From: Nitrospirota bacterium | Lineage (GTDB): Bacteria; Nitrospirota; JACRHL01 | Assembly (NCBI GenBank): GCA_029881725.1 | Contig: JAOUMB010000002.1 | Location: 43,398 to 107,397, forward strand | Reading direction: 5' to 3' | Length of the DNA: 64,000 nt | Shown here: piece after piece, positions 33,254 to 46,328 of the stretch | How positions within the stretch are numbered: position 1 is the stretch's first letter | Layout of the letters: every line of letters starts with the position of its first letter | Notes under the pieces: model-generated | Told to the model about the DNA's origin: nothing | The model's input: the letters and a program-made list of their open reading frames with translations, nothing else | The model's database searches: none | Made by a program: the position numbers and the translations under genes

Positions 33254-36200
33254 ATGCGTCGTTTTACCTTCTTCCAGTTTGCGCTCTGCATTTTCACTGT
33301 CGTGAGCCTGTCACTCCCGCACATCGCTCTGGCACAGGGGTATCAGATGCATGACGTGGTGTGGACGAACCCGATCGGCGTAACGATTTCCGGCAACACA
33401 ATCACCAAAACCGGCGGCGTCAATGGCGAGTGGGATTCCGGCGCGGTATCCACGCGCACGTTTTCCGGCGACGGCGGTGTGGAATACACCACTGACAGTT
33501 CCTAATTACGGAGGCCGCTTCATCGGGCTCAGCACGGAAGACGTGGATGGCACCACCGGCACGATTGACTACGCGATATTCCTTTGGGGCATCAACAACG
33601 GGTTTAGCCTTTACGAAAACGGCGTCGGCGTCGGGGGCGGCACCTGGGCGATCAACGACACCTTCCGGATCGAGCGTACCGGAACCACCGTCACCTATTT
33701 TCAAAACGGCGTGGCAGTCGGGACCAGCCCCACCCCCTCCACCGGCCGCCTGATGGTGGACTCCTCCCTCCGGTACACAGACAGCGCCATTACCAACATC
33801 CGCATTTTCAGCACCGATAACGTGGCGGACCCGATGGTCTTTTTCACCCCCCAGGTCACGGCCAGCCCGCAAAGCGCTGTGTTGCGTTGGGACACCAGCG
33901 ACAGCGCCACCAGCCGCGTGCTGTTTGGCGCCGGCGGCGTGATCGACCAGGCTTCCGTAACCAGCACGGCGTTGACAGACTGGCATCACATTGCCATTGC
34001 GCCCCTGCTGCCGGGAACCGAGTACACCGCTCAGGTGGAGAGCACCGACGGCTGGGGCAACGTGTTCCTGGGACCGGTGGTCACCTTCACCACCGATGCG
34101 ACCCCATGGACGTCCCAGAACATCGCGTGGACGAACAAGGTCGGCGTGACCGTGGACGGCGCCAATACGCTGTCCAAAACCGCCTCCACCGGATGGAACG
34201 CAGGTGCAACCGGCGCGAACCAGCCATTCCAGGGCGACGGAGCAGTGGAGTGGGTGGCGTCGGAGACCAATACTGCGCGCATGGTGGGGCTCTCCTACAC
34301 CAACGTGGACAACAGCTACACATCCCTTAATTACGCGCTGTACACAAACCACTTCGGAAATCTGTATGCTTTCGAATCAGGTGTAAACACCCGTACCTAC
34401 GGGGCGTACCAGACCGGCGATGTGCTGCGTGTTGAGCGCGTGGGCGCCACGATCTTCTACTCTGTGAACGGGGTGCCGTTCTACACCAGCACCGTGCCCT
34501 CCGGGGGAAGCGTCTTTGCGGACACCTCGCTGTACCACACGGGCAGCACCATCCAGGGGGTCAAAATCTACAATGCCAACCAGCCCGCGGCGCAACGGCA
34601 TGACGTGATCTGGGACACCCTGGCCAACGTTACTCCGGGAGGCGGCGGAACGTTGACCAAGACATCCCCCAACGCCTGGAACGGCGGGGCCATCTCCAGC
34701 CAGATCATCCCCGCGGACGGCGGTGTGGAATTTACCTACGATCAGTCGGTTGCGGTCCTCATCGGCCTGTCCGATCCGGTTGGCGGCGCTACGAATGGAT
34801 CCTTGAACAGCATCGCCTACGGGATGATGCAGAACGGCTCTTCTCTTTCCGTGTATGAAAAGGGCGTCGTGGTCGGAACCTTTGGCTCCTCCGCCCTCGG
34901 AACCACGATTTCCGTCGAACGCAAGGACGACGTGGTGTTCTATCTCAAGGATGGCATACCCGTATTCTGGAGCACGCTACCTTCCATGGGCGATCTGGTG
35001 GCCGACGTCAGCCTTTACTGGGAGGGCGCCTATCTGACCAACGCGCGTGTTTTCGCCAGCCCGCATGAACAGACCCCGAGCACCATTCCAAACCCTGGTG
35101 CGGGTTTGATCACAGAGGACGGCGCGACGATCTCGTGGGACTCGCTGGATCCGTCGAGTCAGCCGGAACTGAACGTCGGTTCCGTGCGCTACGGCACGAC
35201 CCTGGGAAGCTACCCCAATGCGGCGCCGGCGAATCCGGTTCCCGCCAGCAGCCATGCGTTCCGCCTGGGCAACCTGGCCGCCAATACCCAGTACTACGCG
35301 GAAATATCCTCCGACGACGGCTGGGGCAACGTGGCCACCACGGTGGTCACCTTTGTGACCGACGCGGCCGTTCCGCGCGCCGACGTGGTGTGGACGGATC
35401 TGGTCGGAACCACTGCCGGAGCGGCGGGGGCCCTTACCAAGACCGCGCTAACCGACAGCTGGGACAGCGGTGCCGTCTCGGTGCAGCGCTTATCCGCCGA
35501 CGGCGGCGTGGAGTTCACCCACGACACCGCCGTTGCCGTGGTAATCGGCCTTTCCAACTCGGCCACCGCGGCCTCCAACGCGACGCTTGGAAGCATCGAC
35601 TACGGGCTGATGGCCAATGGCTCCACGATCTCCGTGTACGAAAACGGCGTCAACAAGGGCGATTTCGGAACCGGCAGCGGAGCCACCCTGCGGGTGGAAC
35701 GCGTGGAGGGCACCGTGATCTACTCGAAGAACGGTGAGTCCTTCTACGTGAGCGAGGTGCCGTCCACCGGTGAGCTGGCGGCTGATATCAGCCTGTTCTG
35801 GCAGACGAAGGGCATCTCCAACGCCCGGGTATTCAACGCCAACACCCCGCCTTGTGCGGAACCGGTGACCGCCGATACTACCGTGGACACGCCGATCGCG
35901 ATCACGCTGCTCGGCTGTGACCCGGACGGGTATCCGATCACCTACACCGTGGGCAACCCGCAGTACGGCTCCCTGAGCGGCCACCTGGACGGAGATGCAT
36001 CGGTCATCTATACACCGGCGCCGGGCGACGCGCGCACCGACACCTTTACCTATACGGTTTCGGACGGGCAGTACGTAACGGCACCGGCAACCGTTACCGT
36101 GCGGGTTAACGCTGCGCCGGTCGCGGTCGACGACACGGCCACCACGGACGAGGACGTAGCGGTGGCCGTGAACGTGCTGACCAACGACACCGACGCCAAT

Positions 36201-38342
36201 GGCGACACCCTGACCGTCCTGCAGGCCAGCAACGGCAACAATGGACAGACGGTTGTGAACCTGGACCAGACGGTCACCTATACCCCGAACGCCGACTGGA
36301 ACGGCACCGACACCTTCACTTACATCGTTTCAGACGGGCGCGGTCTTTCGGCCACCGGCACCGTCACCATCACGGTGAACCCGGTGCAGGACGCGCCGCG
36401 CGGAAAGAGCACTCCGCCAGTGCACGTCCTGCCTGAAGACGGCATGATCGTCATCGACATCAACGATCATGTAATCGATCCAGATGGAGAGCCTCTCAAC
36501 GTTTCGCGTATCGTCACCCCTCCCGGCTGGGGTGGCAGCGCCACCGTGGACGCCCTCAACAACGCCAACGTGGAATACCTGCCGGGCACCGATTATGCGG
36601 GCCCTGACAGCTTCGAGGCAGAAGTGGTCGACACCCAGGGCGCCACCTACATCGCGGTGATCAGCTTTGATGTCACCCCGGTGGCCGACGCCCCGCGCCA
36701 GAGCCAGCCCATCACCCCGGACATCTGCCACGAGGACCACGTGGCCGGCACCACGATCTACGTATATAACTACGTGACCGATCCGGACGTGGGCGATACC
36801 GTCACCTTTACCGGCAACTTCACCAACCCCACCAGCGGTGGCACGGTGACGCCGATGCTGGACGGCGGCGGCAACTTCACCGGCAACTTCAACTACGTGC
36901 CGGGGCCGGACTTCAACGGTGTGGACAGCTTCACCTGCGAGATGATGGACAGCACCGGCAACATCATCTGGGTGACCATCACCCTCGAGGTGTTGCCCGC
37001 CAACGACGCGCCGGTTCCGGGTCCGGACGCCATGACCACCGACGAGGACGGCCTGGCGGTAACCATCAACGTGCTGGCCAACGACACCGACATCGACGGC
37101 GACACCCTCACCCTGACCGCAGTGAACACCGCCGGCACCCAGGGTACGGTGACCTTTACCGCAAACGGTGACGTGACCTTTACTCCGAGCGTGGCCAACT
37201 ACAACGGCCCCACCACGTTCACCTACACGGTGGACGACGGCTCCGGCGTGTCCAACGCTACCGCCACCGGAACCGTGACGGTGACCGTGAACCCGGTCAA
37301 CGACGCGCCGGTGTTCGGCACCGCCACCGCCACCACCGTGGCGGAGCCGGGCACCAGCACCGTCACCGTGACCGGTTCGGACATCGACGGCGACGTGCTC
37401 ACCTATCTGGCCGATTGCGCCAACGACGGGGTGTACGAGCTGAGCAATGGCACAGGCGAGTTCACCTGCGCCTACACCGACAGCGGCACCTACACCGTTC
37501 CGGTGAAGGTGTCGGACGGGGTGGTGGAAGCCGCCGGGTCGGCCACCGTCACGGTGACCAACGTGGCCCCGGTGATCACCGCGGTCACCGCGCCAATCAG
37601 CCCGCAACCGCTGGCCAGCGCAGTGAGCCTGAGCGTGGCCTTCAGCGACGTGAGCCCGGACGACACCCTCTTTACGGTGTCGTACAACTGGGATGTGGAC
37701 GACCCGGCCTCGGTGCCCGACGTGTTCACCGGCGTGAACGGCACGTGGGACGCGGGTCAGGGGCTGACGCTTGGCAGCCACACGGCCAGCCACACCTATA
37801 CCGCCAACGGCGGCTACGTGGTGAAGGTGGACGTGACCGACAAGGACGGCGGCACGGTGTTCACGGAGCACCACTTCATCACCGTGTACGACGCCACCCA
37901 GGGCCACATCACGGCGGGCGGCTGGTACAACGATGTGGACGGCACCGCCGAGTTCGGCTTCGCCAGCGTCTACCCGCTGGGACAAACCAGTTCCACCATG
38001 ATGGGTGACTTCCATCACACCGCCCTGGGGATCGACTTCCACATGAACCTGGATGTCACCTGGGTGGTGCTGGCCAATGCGGAAAGCCGCTTTACCGGAA
38101 GCGGGTACATGGAAACCGACCCACTCCAGCCGCTGAACTTCATGGTGTCCATGATCGACGCGGACCAGCCAAACGCCAAGTCGACCCTCGACGCGATCCG
38201 CTTCAGGATCTGGCGGGACAACGGCGATGGAACCACCACGGACGTCTATGACAGCCAGGTGGGCGACGGCGATACCGTCGACCCCACCGAGCTGTTGGAC
38301 GGCACCAACGGCGCCGGAGGTGTGTCCATCAGCCGCAACTGA
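33254..38342 (+). CDS. secreted repeat protein (jelly-roll-like repeats, Fn3-like, cadherin-like/Big repeats, PKD-like), apparent +1 frameshift near 33500-33505
   Basis: frame-2 ORF carries MRRFTFFQFALCIFTVVSLSLPHIALAQG signal peptide plus first half of repeat; repeat continues in frame of the 33423-38342 ORF; repeats recur at ~34110, 34600, 35380. Confidence 0.75.
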
Positions 38343-38361
38343 CGGAACAAGGGGCGCAAAC

Positions 38362-38399
38362 AAAAAGTCCCGGCACGGGTGCCCGTGCCGGGACTTTTT
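38362..38399 (+). terminator. Rho-independent terminator
   Basis: AAAAAGTCCCGGCACGGGTGCCCGTGCCGGGACTTTTT. Confidence 0.9.
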
Positions 38400-38428
38400 G
38401 CGTTCCGCGTAACGCCAGACCGGGCGCC

Positions 38429-39487
38429 TCAGAAGAAATTAAGTTTCGCCAGGTAACGCCGATCACCGCGCTGGCCGCCATAGGCGCCCAGTTCCTCCGT
38501 GTAAACCGCCAGGTCGAGCCGTACCACCCACAGATCCAGGGTAGCTCCGGCAGCGGCGTATCCCTGGTGGTATCCGGCCCGCACGGCCAGGAATTTCCTT
38601 AGCCGCACCTCGCTGCCCAGGTTGGTGCGTTTTTTCCAATCCCTGTCAGTGCCCAGGTTGCCGGTAACGTCATTCAGGTCACCGGAAAACGTGACGGCAA
38701 ACGGGCCCAGCATGGGCTGAATGGCTATCCCCAGATTGAACTGATACGGCACCGTCCCCAGTGGCCCGAAGTCCAGATCGGTCAGGTTTTTGGCCACAAT
38801 CGCAAACCGGGGACCAAAGGGCAGGTCCGGGCGCAGGGTCAGTCCCACATCAAAGGCGAAATCGGTTTCCGGGTTGCCCACGTCGCCCACGGGGTCGAAT
38901 TGGGTGCTCACAATGTCCAGCGCCGTATAGTCGCGCGCCACCCCCTCACGCCGGACGAGTTTTCCGCCCACCCCGATGCTGGTGGTACCACGCTTGATGG
39001 CCATTGCACCCAGAATCCCGGATTCCACCCGGGCATCCACGGCTACATACGGGCTCACAGGGTTGCGCAGGTCCGCATCCAGGGTCCCCTGGTAGATCAG
39101 TCCCACCCCGAAACGGGGGGTGACCACCACCGGAAAGGTAGTCCCACGCATACGGATATGCTCCCCGATATGGGCACGAATCAGGTCGGCGGCTGCGGTT
39201 TCGGTACCGCCCGCCGCAGTTTGCAGATCGTCCACCAGGGCAGGGGCGTTCCTGGACACCTCCCCCTCCAGATTGACCATGTCCGCATTGAAACCATCCA
39301 CTTCGGTGAGGCCCGCCGGGTTGTAAATCAATGCACCGGCATCGTCGGCCACGGCCGCGTAGGCCCCACCCATGCCTACGGCGCGGGGACTCTGGTAGAA
39401 GTCTGGAAACGGAGTGGCTAAGGCCGGAACCGCCTCCATCGTCAGGGCTAGAGCGGCCAACAGGGCGGCACGATAAATCCTGCACAT
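38429..39487 (-). CDS. outer-membrane beta-barrel protein (PorV/TraF/FadL-like)
   Basis: signal peptide; SPRAVGMGGAYAAVADDAGALIYNPAGL motif; alternating C-terminal strands ending in F. Confidence 0.7.
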   Translation of the reverse strand: MCRIYRAALLAALALTMEAVPALATPFPDFYQSPRAVGMGGAYAAVADDAGALIYNPAGLTEVDGFNADMVNLEGEVSRNAPALVDDLQTAAGGTETAAADLIRAHIGEHIRMRGTTFPVVVTPRFGVGLIYQGTLDADLRNPVSPYVAVDARVESGILGAMAIKRGTTSIGVGGKLVRREGVARDYTALDIVSTQFDPVGDVGNPETDFAFDVGLTLRPDLPFGPRFAIVAKNLTDLDFGPLGTVPYQFNLGIAIQPMLGPFAVTFSGDLNDVTGNLGTDRDWKKRTNLGSEVRLRKFLAVRAGYHQGYAAAGATLDLWVVRLDLAVYTEELGAYGGQRGDRRYLAKLNFF

Positions 39488-39509
39488 GGTTACCTCTCCT
39501 TGCCTTTCC

Positions 39510-40220
39510 CTAGAGGGTGACAATGTAGGCGCCAAGATCCACCCCGGTGACTACCCCTGTGCCGCCATTGATGTCGGCGCGCAACCGGCCGATTGAATCG
39601 GTCAACGTGGTACCTCCCCCCAGCGATGCCTCCACTGCGGCCATACTGGTTTCCAACAACACCAGGTCGGCCTCCACAACGCCTGCAAGCGCGTTCAGTT
39701 CGGTGATGCCCAGCGCGTCCCAGATTCCATCGTTGTTCGAATCGGCCGCCCGCATCACCGAGGCCACCAGATGCGCCCCGGCGGAAAGGGCCATATCCAG
39801 ATAATCGGCAGCAGTGGGGGCATTTACGTTCTTCAGCGCGAGGATTGCACCTTCCAGCCGCGTCACGTCGTCATCGGTCACACCACCATCGGGTGGTGGC
39901 CCGAACATGGCATCCAGGGTGGTGAAGCCCAGATTGGAGCCTCCTACCGGCACACTCTCCAGCACGGTAATCAGATTAACCAGGTCCACTCCGGCCAGCC
40001 CCATGCGTGCCTGTGCCAACAGCGCCAGCACGTTGTCACTGCAGCGCGTCACGTCCGGGCACAGGCCTTCCAGAATGGTAACGGCGGTGGCGTAGTCAGT
40101 ATTGTCGATGGCGATGGCCGCCGCCTCGATCAACGCTTCCCGGCTGGATTCATCGGCACATCCGCTGACCAGCTCCAGCCCCAGGAACGCAACGACGATC
40201 AACTGGCGAACCCTGGCCAT
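39510..40220 (-). CDS. predicted lipoprotein of unknown function
   Basis: lipobox LELVSGC; TPR-like N-terminal half; start at internal Met. Confidence 0.65.
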   Translation of the reverse strand: MARVRQLIVVAFLGLELVSGCADESSREALIEAAAIAIDNTDYATAVTILEGLCPDVTRCSDNVLALLAQARMGLAGVDLVNLITVLESVPVGGSNLGFTTLDAMFGPPPDGGVTDDDVTRLEGAILALKNVNAPTAADYLDMALSAGAHLVASVMRAADSNNDGIWDALGITELNALAGVVEADLVLLETSMAAVEASLGGGTTLTDSIGRLRADINGGTGVVTGVDLGAYIVTL

Positions 40221-40367
40221 GTGCTCCTCCATGCCCGGATGGTTGATTGGCGACATGTTCAGGTTACCCCAAATGGAGCTCATGCACACCCACGCGGGTT
40301 GACCGGAAAGCACCGAGGCTTGAACGGCGCGCTCCCCCCTCAGCCCCCCAACGTTCGTAACCCGGAC

Positions 40368-40410
40368 AAAAAAAGGGCGGTTAGCCCAGCAACGCTGGAT
40401 CTAACCGCCC
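40368..40410 (-). terminator. Rho-independent terminator of the atp operon
   Basis: reverse complement GGGCGGTTAGATCCAGCGTTGCTGGGCTAACCGCCC followed by TTTTTTT. Confidence 0.88.
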
Positions 40411-40468
40411 CAAAAGGGTCGCCCAACAAGGTTGGTTGGACGCTATGGCGACCGCAAGGCGCCGGGAG

Positions 40469-40882
40469 CTATCCACCCCACTGGGCGGCGGCCTCCACCC
40501 GGGCTTCGGCCAGGGCGAGAACGTCCCGCGCGGCATCCTGCTCGTCACCGGTGGTGGCCGCAATGCGTCCCGGTGCCTCGGTGATGTCCCGCTTGGCCGC
40601 GTCCACATTCACTTCGCCGGGCAGCTCGGCCTGTTCGGCCAGCACCGTGACCACGTCGTCCTGCACCACAACGAAGCCACCCGCCACCACCAGACCCGAC
40701 TCCTTGTCCGGAGCCGTGAGCCAGGAGACGATGCCGGGGGCCAACGTGGCCATGAACGGCGTATGGCCGGGCAGCACGCCCACCATGCCATCACGACCCG
40801 GCACCCCGACCACTTCATCGGTTTCCACCGACAACATCGCCCGTGCCGGGGTAACCACTTCCAGGCGCACCTTGTCGCCCAT
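40469..40882 (-). CDS. atpC: ATP synthase F1 epsilon subunit
   Basis: RLEVVTPARAMLSVETDEVVGVPGRDGMVGVLPGHTPFMA. Confidence 0.95.
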   Translation of the reverse strand: MGDKVRLEVVTPARAMLSVETDEVVGVPGRDGMVGVLPGHTPFMATLAPGIVSWLTAPDKESGLVVAGGFVVVQDDVVTVLAEQAELPGEVNVDAAKRDITEAPGRIAATTGDEQDAARDVLALAEARVEAAAQWGG

Positions 40883-40883
40883 G

Positions 40884-42317
<1,434 letters not shown>

Positions 42318-42378
42318 TTACCTGACACGCAATCCATTATGAAACGTCCCGTCGGCCGCACGCCGCGCGGGGAAAACT

Positions 42379-43242
42379 CTAGCCGTTCTTGAGCGCCTCG
42401 ACGCCGCCGATGATATCCAGCAGCTCCTTGGTCACCGCTTCCTGACGGGTTTTGTTGTACAGCAGGGTCAGCTTGCTGATTACCTCGCCCGCATTGCGGC
42501 TGGCCGCATCCATGGCAGTCATGCGCGCCCCGTGTTCACTGGCGGCGGACTCCATCATGGCCTGGAACAGCTGGACCTCAATGTACTTGGGAAGCAGCGC
42601 CCCCAGCACTTCCTCCTCATCCGGCTCATAGGTGAAGGTCTGCTCGGAGCCGGCCTTCGCCTCCACCGGAATCGGCAGCAACTGCTGGCAGGTGGCCTGC
42701 TGCGAAATGACACTCTTGAACTGGGAATACACCAGGTAGACCCGGTCGAACCCGCCTGCGGCAAATTTTTCCACGGCGTAACGGCCCACTTCCGCCGCGG
42801 ACACATACTCCACGTTGCCCAGCAGGCCGGTCCAGGTGTGGTCGATCTCGATGCCCCGGCGGCGGAAGAAGTCGCGCCCCTTGCGGCCCACGGCCACAAT
42901 GGACACCTCATACCCCTCGGCGGCCGAATCCCGTACCTGCTTGTAGGCCATTTTGCACAGGTTGGCGTTCAGACCGCCACACAGGCCCCGATCCGGGGTG
43001 ACCAGCAGGACCGCCGCGGTCTTTACCGGACGCGCCAGCAGCAGCGGATGGGTGGCTTGCTCCGGGTCCAGCCCCAGCCCCTGAAACATGGTGTTCATGC
43101 GCGTGGCATAGGGCCGTGCCGCCTCGGCCGCCTCCTGCGCACGGCGCAGCTTGGAGGCCGAGACCATTTTCATGGCCTTGGTGACCTTCTGGGTATTCTT
43201 GACGGACCCGATCCGCCGTTTGATGCTCTGCAGGCTCGCCAA
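42379..43242 (-). CDS. atpG: ATP synthase F1 gamma subunit
   Basis: SLQSIKRRIGSVKNTQKVTKAMKMVSASKLRRAQ. Confidence 0.97.
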   Translation of the reverse strand: MASLQSIKRRIGSVKNTQKVTKAMKMVSASKLRRAQEAAEAARPYATRMNTMFQGLGLDPEQATHPLLLARPVKTAAVLLVTPDRGLCGGLNANLCKMAYKQVRDSAAEGYEVSIVAVGRKGRDFFRRRGIEIDHTWTGLLGNVEYVSAAEVGRYAVEKFAAGGFDRVYLVYSQFKSVISQQATCQQLLPIPVEAKAGSEQTFTYEPDEEEVLGALLPKYIEVQLFQAMMESAASEHGARMTAMDAASRNAGEVISKLTLLYNKTRQEAVTKELLDIIGGVEALKNG

Positions 43243-43266
43243 CGGTCAGTCTCCCGTACGGTTCCC

Positions 43267-44784
43267 TTAACCCTGTTCCGCCAGGAACGCGGCCTTGGCG
43301 GCCTCGATCGCCGGCTTGAGGGCGCCCTTGATCTCGTCGTTCACCTGGCCCACCGCCACCAGCTTCGCACGCAGGTCCGCGTGGTTGGCGTCGATGTATT
43401 TGTGCAGGAACTCCTCGAACGGCCGCACCTTGTCCACCGGCAGGTCGTCCACGTACCCGTTACCACCGGCGAAGATGGAGATCACCTGCAGTTCCACCGG
43501 CAGCGGCCGGTACTGGTCCTGCTTGAGCAGCTCCACCATGCGCTCACCGCGGGCCAGCATGTTCTGGGTCGCCTTGTCCAGGTCGGAACCGAACTGGGCG
43601 AAGGCGGCCATCTCTCGGTACTGGGCCAGATCCAGGCGCAGGGTACCGGACACCTGCTTCATGGCCTTGATCTGCGCCGCGCCACCCACCCGCGACACGG
43701 ACAGACCCACGTTGATGGCCGGGCGGACGCCGGAGTAGAACAGGTCCGAACCCAGGAAGATCTGGCCGTCGGTGATGGAAATCACGTTGGTCGGAATGTA
43801 GGCGGACACGTCACCCGCCTGGGTTTCGATGATCGGCAACGCGGTCAGGGAACCCGCGCCCTTGTCGTCGGACAGTTTGGAGGCACGCTCCAGCAGGCGG
43901 GAGTGCAGATAGAACACGTCGCCCGGGTACGCCTCGCGGCCCGGCGGACGGCGCAGCAGCAGCGACATCTGCCGGTAGGCCACCGCCTGCTTGGACAGAT
44001 CGTCGTACACCACCAGCGCGTGCTGGGCGTTGTCGCGGAAATATTCACCGATGGCACAGCCGGTGTAGGCGGAAATGAACTGAAGCGCGGCCGGGTCGGA
44101 TGCGGTGGCGGCGACCACGGTGGTGTACTCCATGGCACCCGCGTCTTCCAGCACCTTGACCACCTGCGCGACGGTCGAGCGTTTCTGCCCGATCGCCACG
44201 TAGACGCACTTCATGTCCTGGCCCTTCTGGTTGATGATCGCGTCGATCGCCACGGCGGTCTTGCCGGTCTGACGGTCGCCAATGATCAACTCACGCTGGC
44301 CACGGCCAATGGGCACCAGGGCGTCGATGGCCTTGATACCGGTCTGCAGCGGCTCGTGCACGCTCTTGCGGTAGACGATACCCGGGGCCACCACCTCCAC
44401 GCGGGCGGTGTGCTCGGACTTGATCTCGCCCTTGCCGTCGATGGGCTCACCAATGCCGTTGACCACACGCCCCAGCAGAGCCGGGCCAACCGGCACCTGC
44501 ACGATCTTGCCGGTGCGCTTGACCACGTCACCCTGCTTGATGTGCGCAAAGGCGCCCAGCAGCACCGCGCCCACCTGGCCTTCTTCCAGGTTCAGCACCA
44601 TGCCCTGCACGCCGCCGGGGAAATCCAGCAGCTCGCCGGCCATGGCGTTTTCGAGGCCATGCACGCGGGCGATGCCGTCGGCGGCAGCCAGCACGGTGCC
44701 GGTCTCGGCGATTTCAGAGACCGACTCAAACCCTTCGATCTGCTTCTTGATCAGCTCGGTGATTTCGGATGCCTTGATGGTCAT
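43267..44784 (-). CDS. atpA: ATP synthase F1 alpha subunit
   Basis: [41 protein letters not shown]. Confidence 0.98.
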   Translation of the reverse strand: MTIKASEITELIKKQIEGFESVSEIAETGTVLAAADGIARVHGLENAMAGELLDFPGGVQGMVLNLEEGQVGAVLLGAFAHIKQGDVVKRTGKIVQVPVGPALLGRVVNGIGEPIDGKGEIKSEHTARVEVVAPGIVYRKSVHEPLQTGIKAIDALVPIGRGQRELIIGDRQTGKTAVAIDAIINQKGQDMKCVYVAIGQKRSTVAQVVKVLEDAGAMEYTTVVAATASDPAALQFISAYTGCAIGEYFRDNAQHALVVYDDLSKQAVAYRQMSLLLRRPPGREAYPGDVFYLHSRLLERASKLSDDKGAGSLTALPIIETQAGDVSAYIPTNVISITDGQIFLGSDLFYSGVRPAINVGLSVSRVGGAAQIKAMKQVSGTLRLDLAQYREMAAFAQFGSDLDKATQNMLARGERMVELLKQDQYRPLPVELQVISIFAGGNGYVDDLPVDKVRPFEEFLHKYIDANHADLRAKLVAVGQVNDEIKGALKPAIEAAKAAFLAEQG

Positions 44785-44798
44785 CGGGCGACAAACTC

Positions 44799-45332
44799 CT
44801 ACAGTGCCTGGCGCAACTGCGCCAGCTGGTGACGAATGCTGTGATCAAACAGACGCGAACCCACCTGGACAACAAGACCGCCGAGGACGCTCGCGTCCAC
44901 CCGGTGCTCGATGTCGGCGTCCGCGCCGAGAATTTCCTTGATGCGCGTATCCACTTTGGTGGCCGCCGCCTTGGGTAGCTCAATGGCGGCGGTGACGGTC
45001 ACCGACAGGCGCCCTTCGGACGCGTCCACCATCTCGCCAAAGGCAGTGGCGACCCGGCCCAGCAGGGTGGCACGACCGTTGGCCACCAGCACCTTGAGCA
45101 GATTGCGACCGGCCTCGGCCAGCCCGGCCCGATCCGCCACGGCGTACAGAACCGACAGCTTCTGATCGTCGGTAACCCGGGGGTTATCCAACAGGCTGCG
45201 CAGCTCGGACACCTCGAGGGCTTCCGCCATCTGCTGCAACTCGCCCCGCAACGCCTTCGCGGCCTTGGGGTTGGCCACTACCTCGTACAGCGCGGCCGCA
45301 TACCGTTTAGCTATGGTGCTACTCACCCTCAA
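44799..45332 (-). CDS. atpH: ATP synthase F1 delta subunit
   Basis: [13 protein letters not shown]... [16 protein letters not shown]. Confidence 0.93.
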   Translation of the reverse strand: MRVSSTIAKRYAAALYEVVANPKAAKALRGELQQMAEALEVSELRSLLDNPRVTDDQKLSVLYAVADRAGLAEAGRNLLKVLVANGRATLLGRVATAFGEMVDASEGRLSVTVTAAIELPKAAATKVDTRIKEILGADADIEHRVDASVLGGLVVQVGSRLFDHSIRHQLAQLRQAL

Positions 45333-45514
45333 CTCTCGAAAAAGACGGCTCTACTAGAGTGGACGCCCGACGGGGCGGCCGCTGGCTGAAACCTGAAAGA
45401 AGCCGGGACAGTAGCACATCCGACCAATGAGGGTCAACGCGTTTTGGGGCTCAAAACCGGGGAATCCCACCGTGCCCGGACACGCCCCCCGTTGCAAAAA
45501 AGCGCCGGAAAGGA

Positions 45515-45544
45515 TTGACTTGGAGGGTCGTTTCGTTCTATAAA
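45515..45544 (+). promoter_or_regulatory. candidate sigma70 promoter for rplU-rpmA
   Basis: TTGACT (45515-45520), 18-nt spacer, TATAAA (45539-45544). Confidence 0.65.
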
Positions 45545-45624
45545 TATCGGCTTTGCGGATTCTTGCCGGACCAGTGGCCGGTTTCCCCGTTTCTGTTGTG
45601 GTTTGAAGAGGGATATCCCGAACC

Positions 45625-45936
45625 ATGTTTGCGATTTTTGAAAGTGGCAGCAAGCAGCACCGCGTCTCCCCCGGAGATCTGCTTGCGCTCGAAAAACTCT
45701 CCGGCGAGCCGGGTGACAAGATTTCCTTCGACCGTGTGTTGATGGTCTCCACCGACAAGAAGACCGAGATCGGCAAACCGGTGGTTGCCGGCGCATCGAT
45801 TTCGGCCACGGTGATGGATCAGGGTCGCGGTCCGAAGATCTATATCTTTAAGAAGAAGCGGCGCAAGAAGTATCGCCGCAAGCAGGGCCACCGCCAGGCG
45901 CTCACCCACGTGCGCATTGACGAAATCAAGGCCTAG
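45625..45936 (+). CDS. rplU: 50S ribosomal protein L21
   Basis: MFAIFESGSKQHRVSPGD ... KKKRRKKYRRKQGHRQ. Confidence 0.97.
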   Translation: MFAIFESGSKQHRVSPGDLLALEKLSGEPGDKISFDRVLMVSTDKKTEIGKPVVAGASISATVMDQGRGPKIYIFKKKRRKKYRRKQGHRQALTHVRIDEIKA

Positions 45937-45954
45937 CGCGGAAGGACACGGAAA

Positions 45955-46218
45955 ATGGCACACAAAAAGGCAGGCGGCTCCTCCAAGAACGGGCGCGACA
46001 GCCACTCCAAACGGTTGGGCGTCAAGCGTTACGGCGGCCAGTTGATCAGCGGCGGAAGCATCATCGTGCGCCAGCGCGGCACCCAGTTCCATCCGGGACT
46101 GAACGTGGGCCGTGGCGGCGATGACACCCTGTTTGCCAAGGTCACCGGCGTGGTCGAGTTCGGCCGCAACCGGTACGGCAAGCGGCAGGTGAGCATCGTT
46201 CCGGTCGAGCAGGCCTGA
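45955..46218 (+). CDS. rpmA: 50S ribosomal protein L27
   Basis: [28 protein letters not shown]. Confidence 0.98.
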   Translation: MAHKKAGGSSKNGRDSHSKRLGVKRYGGQLISGGSIIVRQRGTQFHPGLNVGRGGDDTLFAKVTGVVEFGRNRYGKRQVSIVPVEQA

Positions 46219-46243
46219 CACACCGGAACTCCGCTTCCAGCTT

Positions 46244-46289
46244 TTGAAAAAAAGGGGTGCGGCCGGTCCGGTCGCACCCCTTTTTTTAT
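46244..46289 (+). terminator. Rho-independent terminator
   Basis: AAAAAAAGGGGTGCGGCCGGTCCGGTCGCACCCCTTTTTTT. Confidence 0.88.
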
Positions 46290-46328
46290 TCCAGCTGCGG
46301 CACCACCCCCACCCAAGGCACCTTCCCA

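Noticed and set aside
36330-38363. 677-aa minus-strand ORF
   Set aside because: Antisense shadow of the repeat protein
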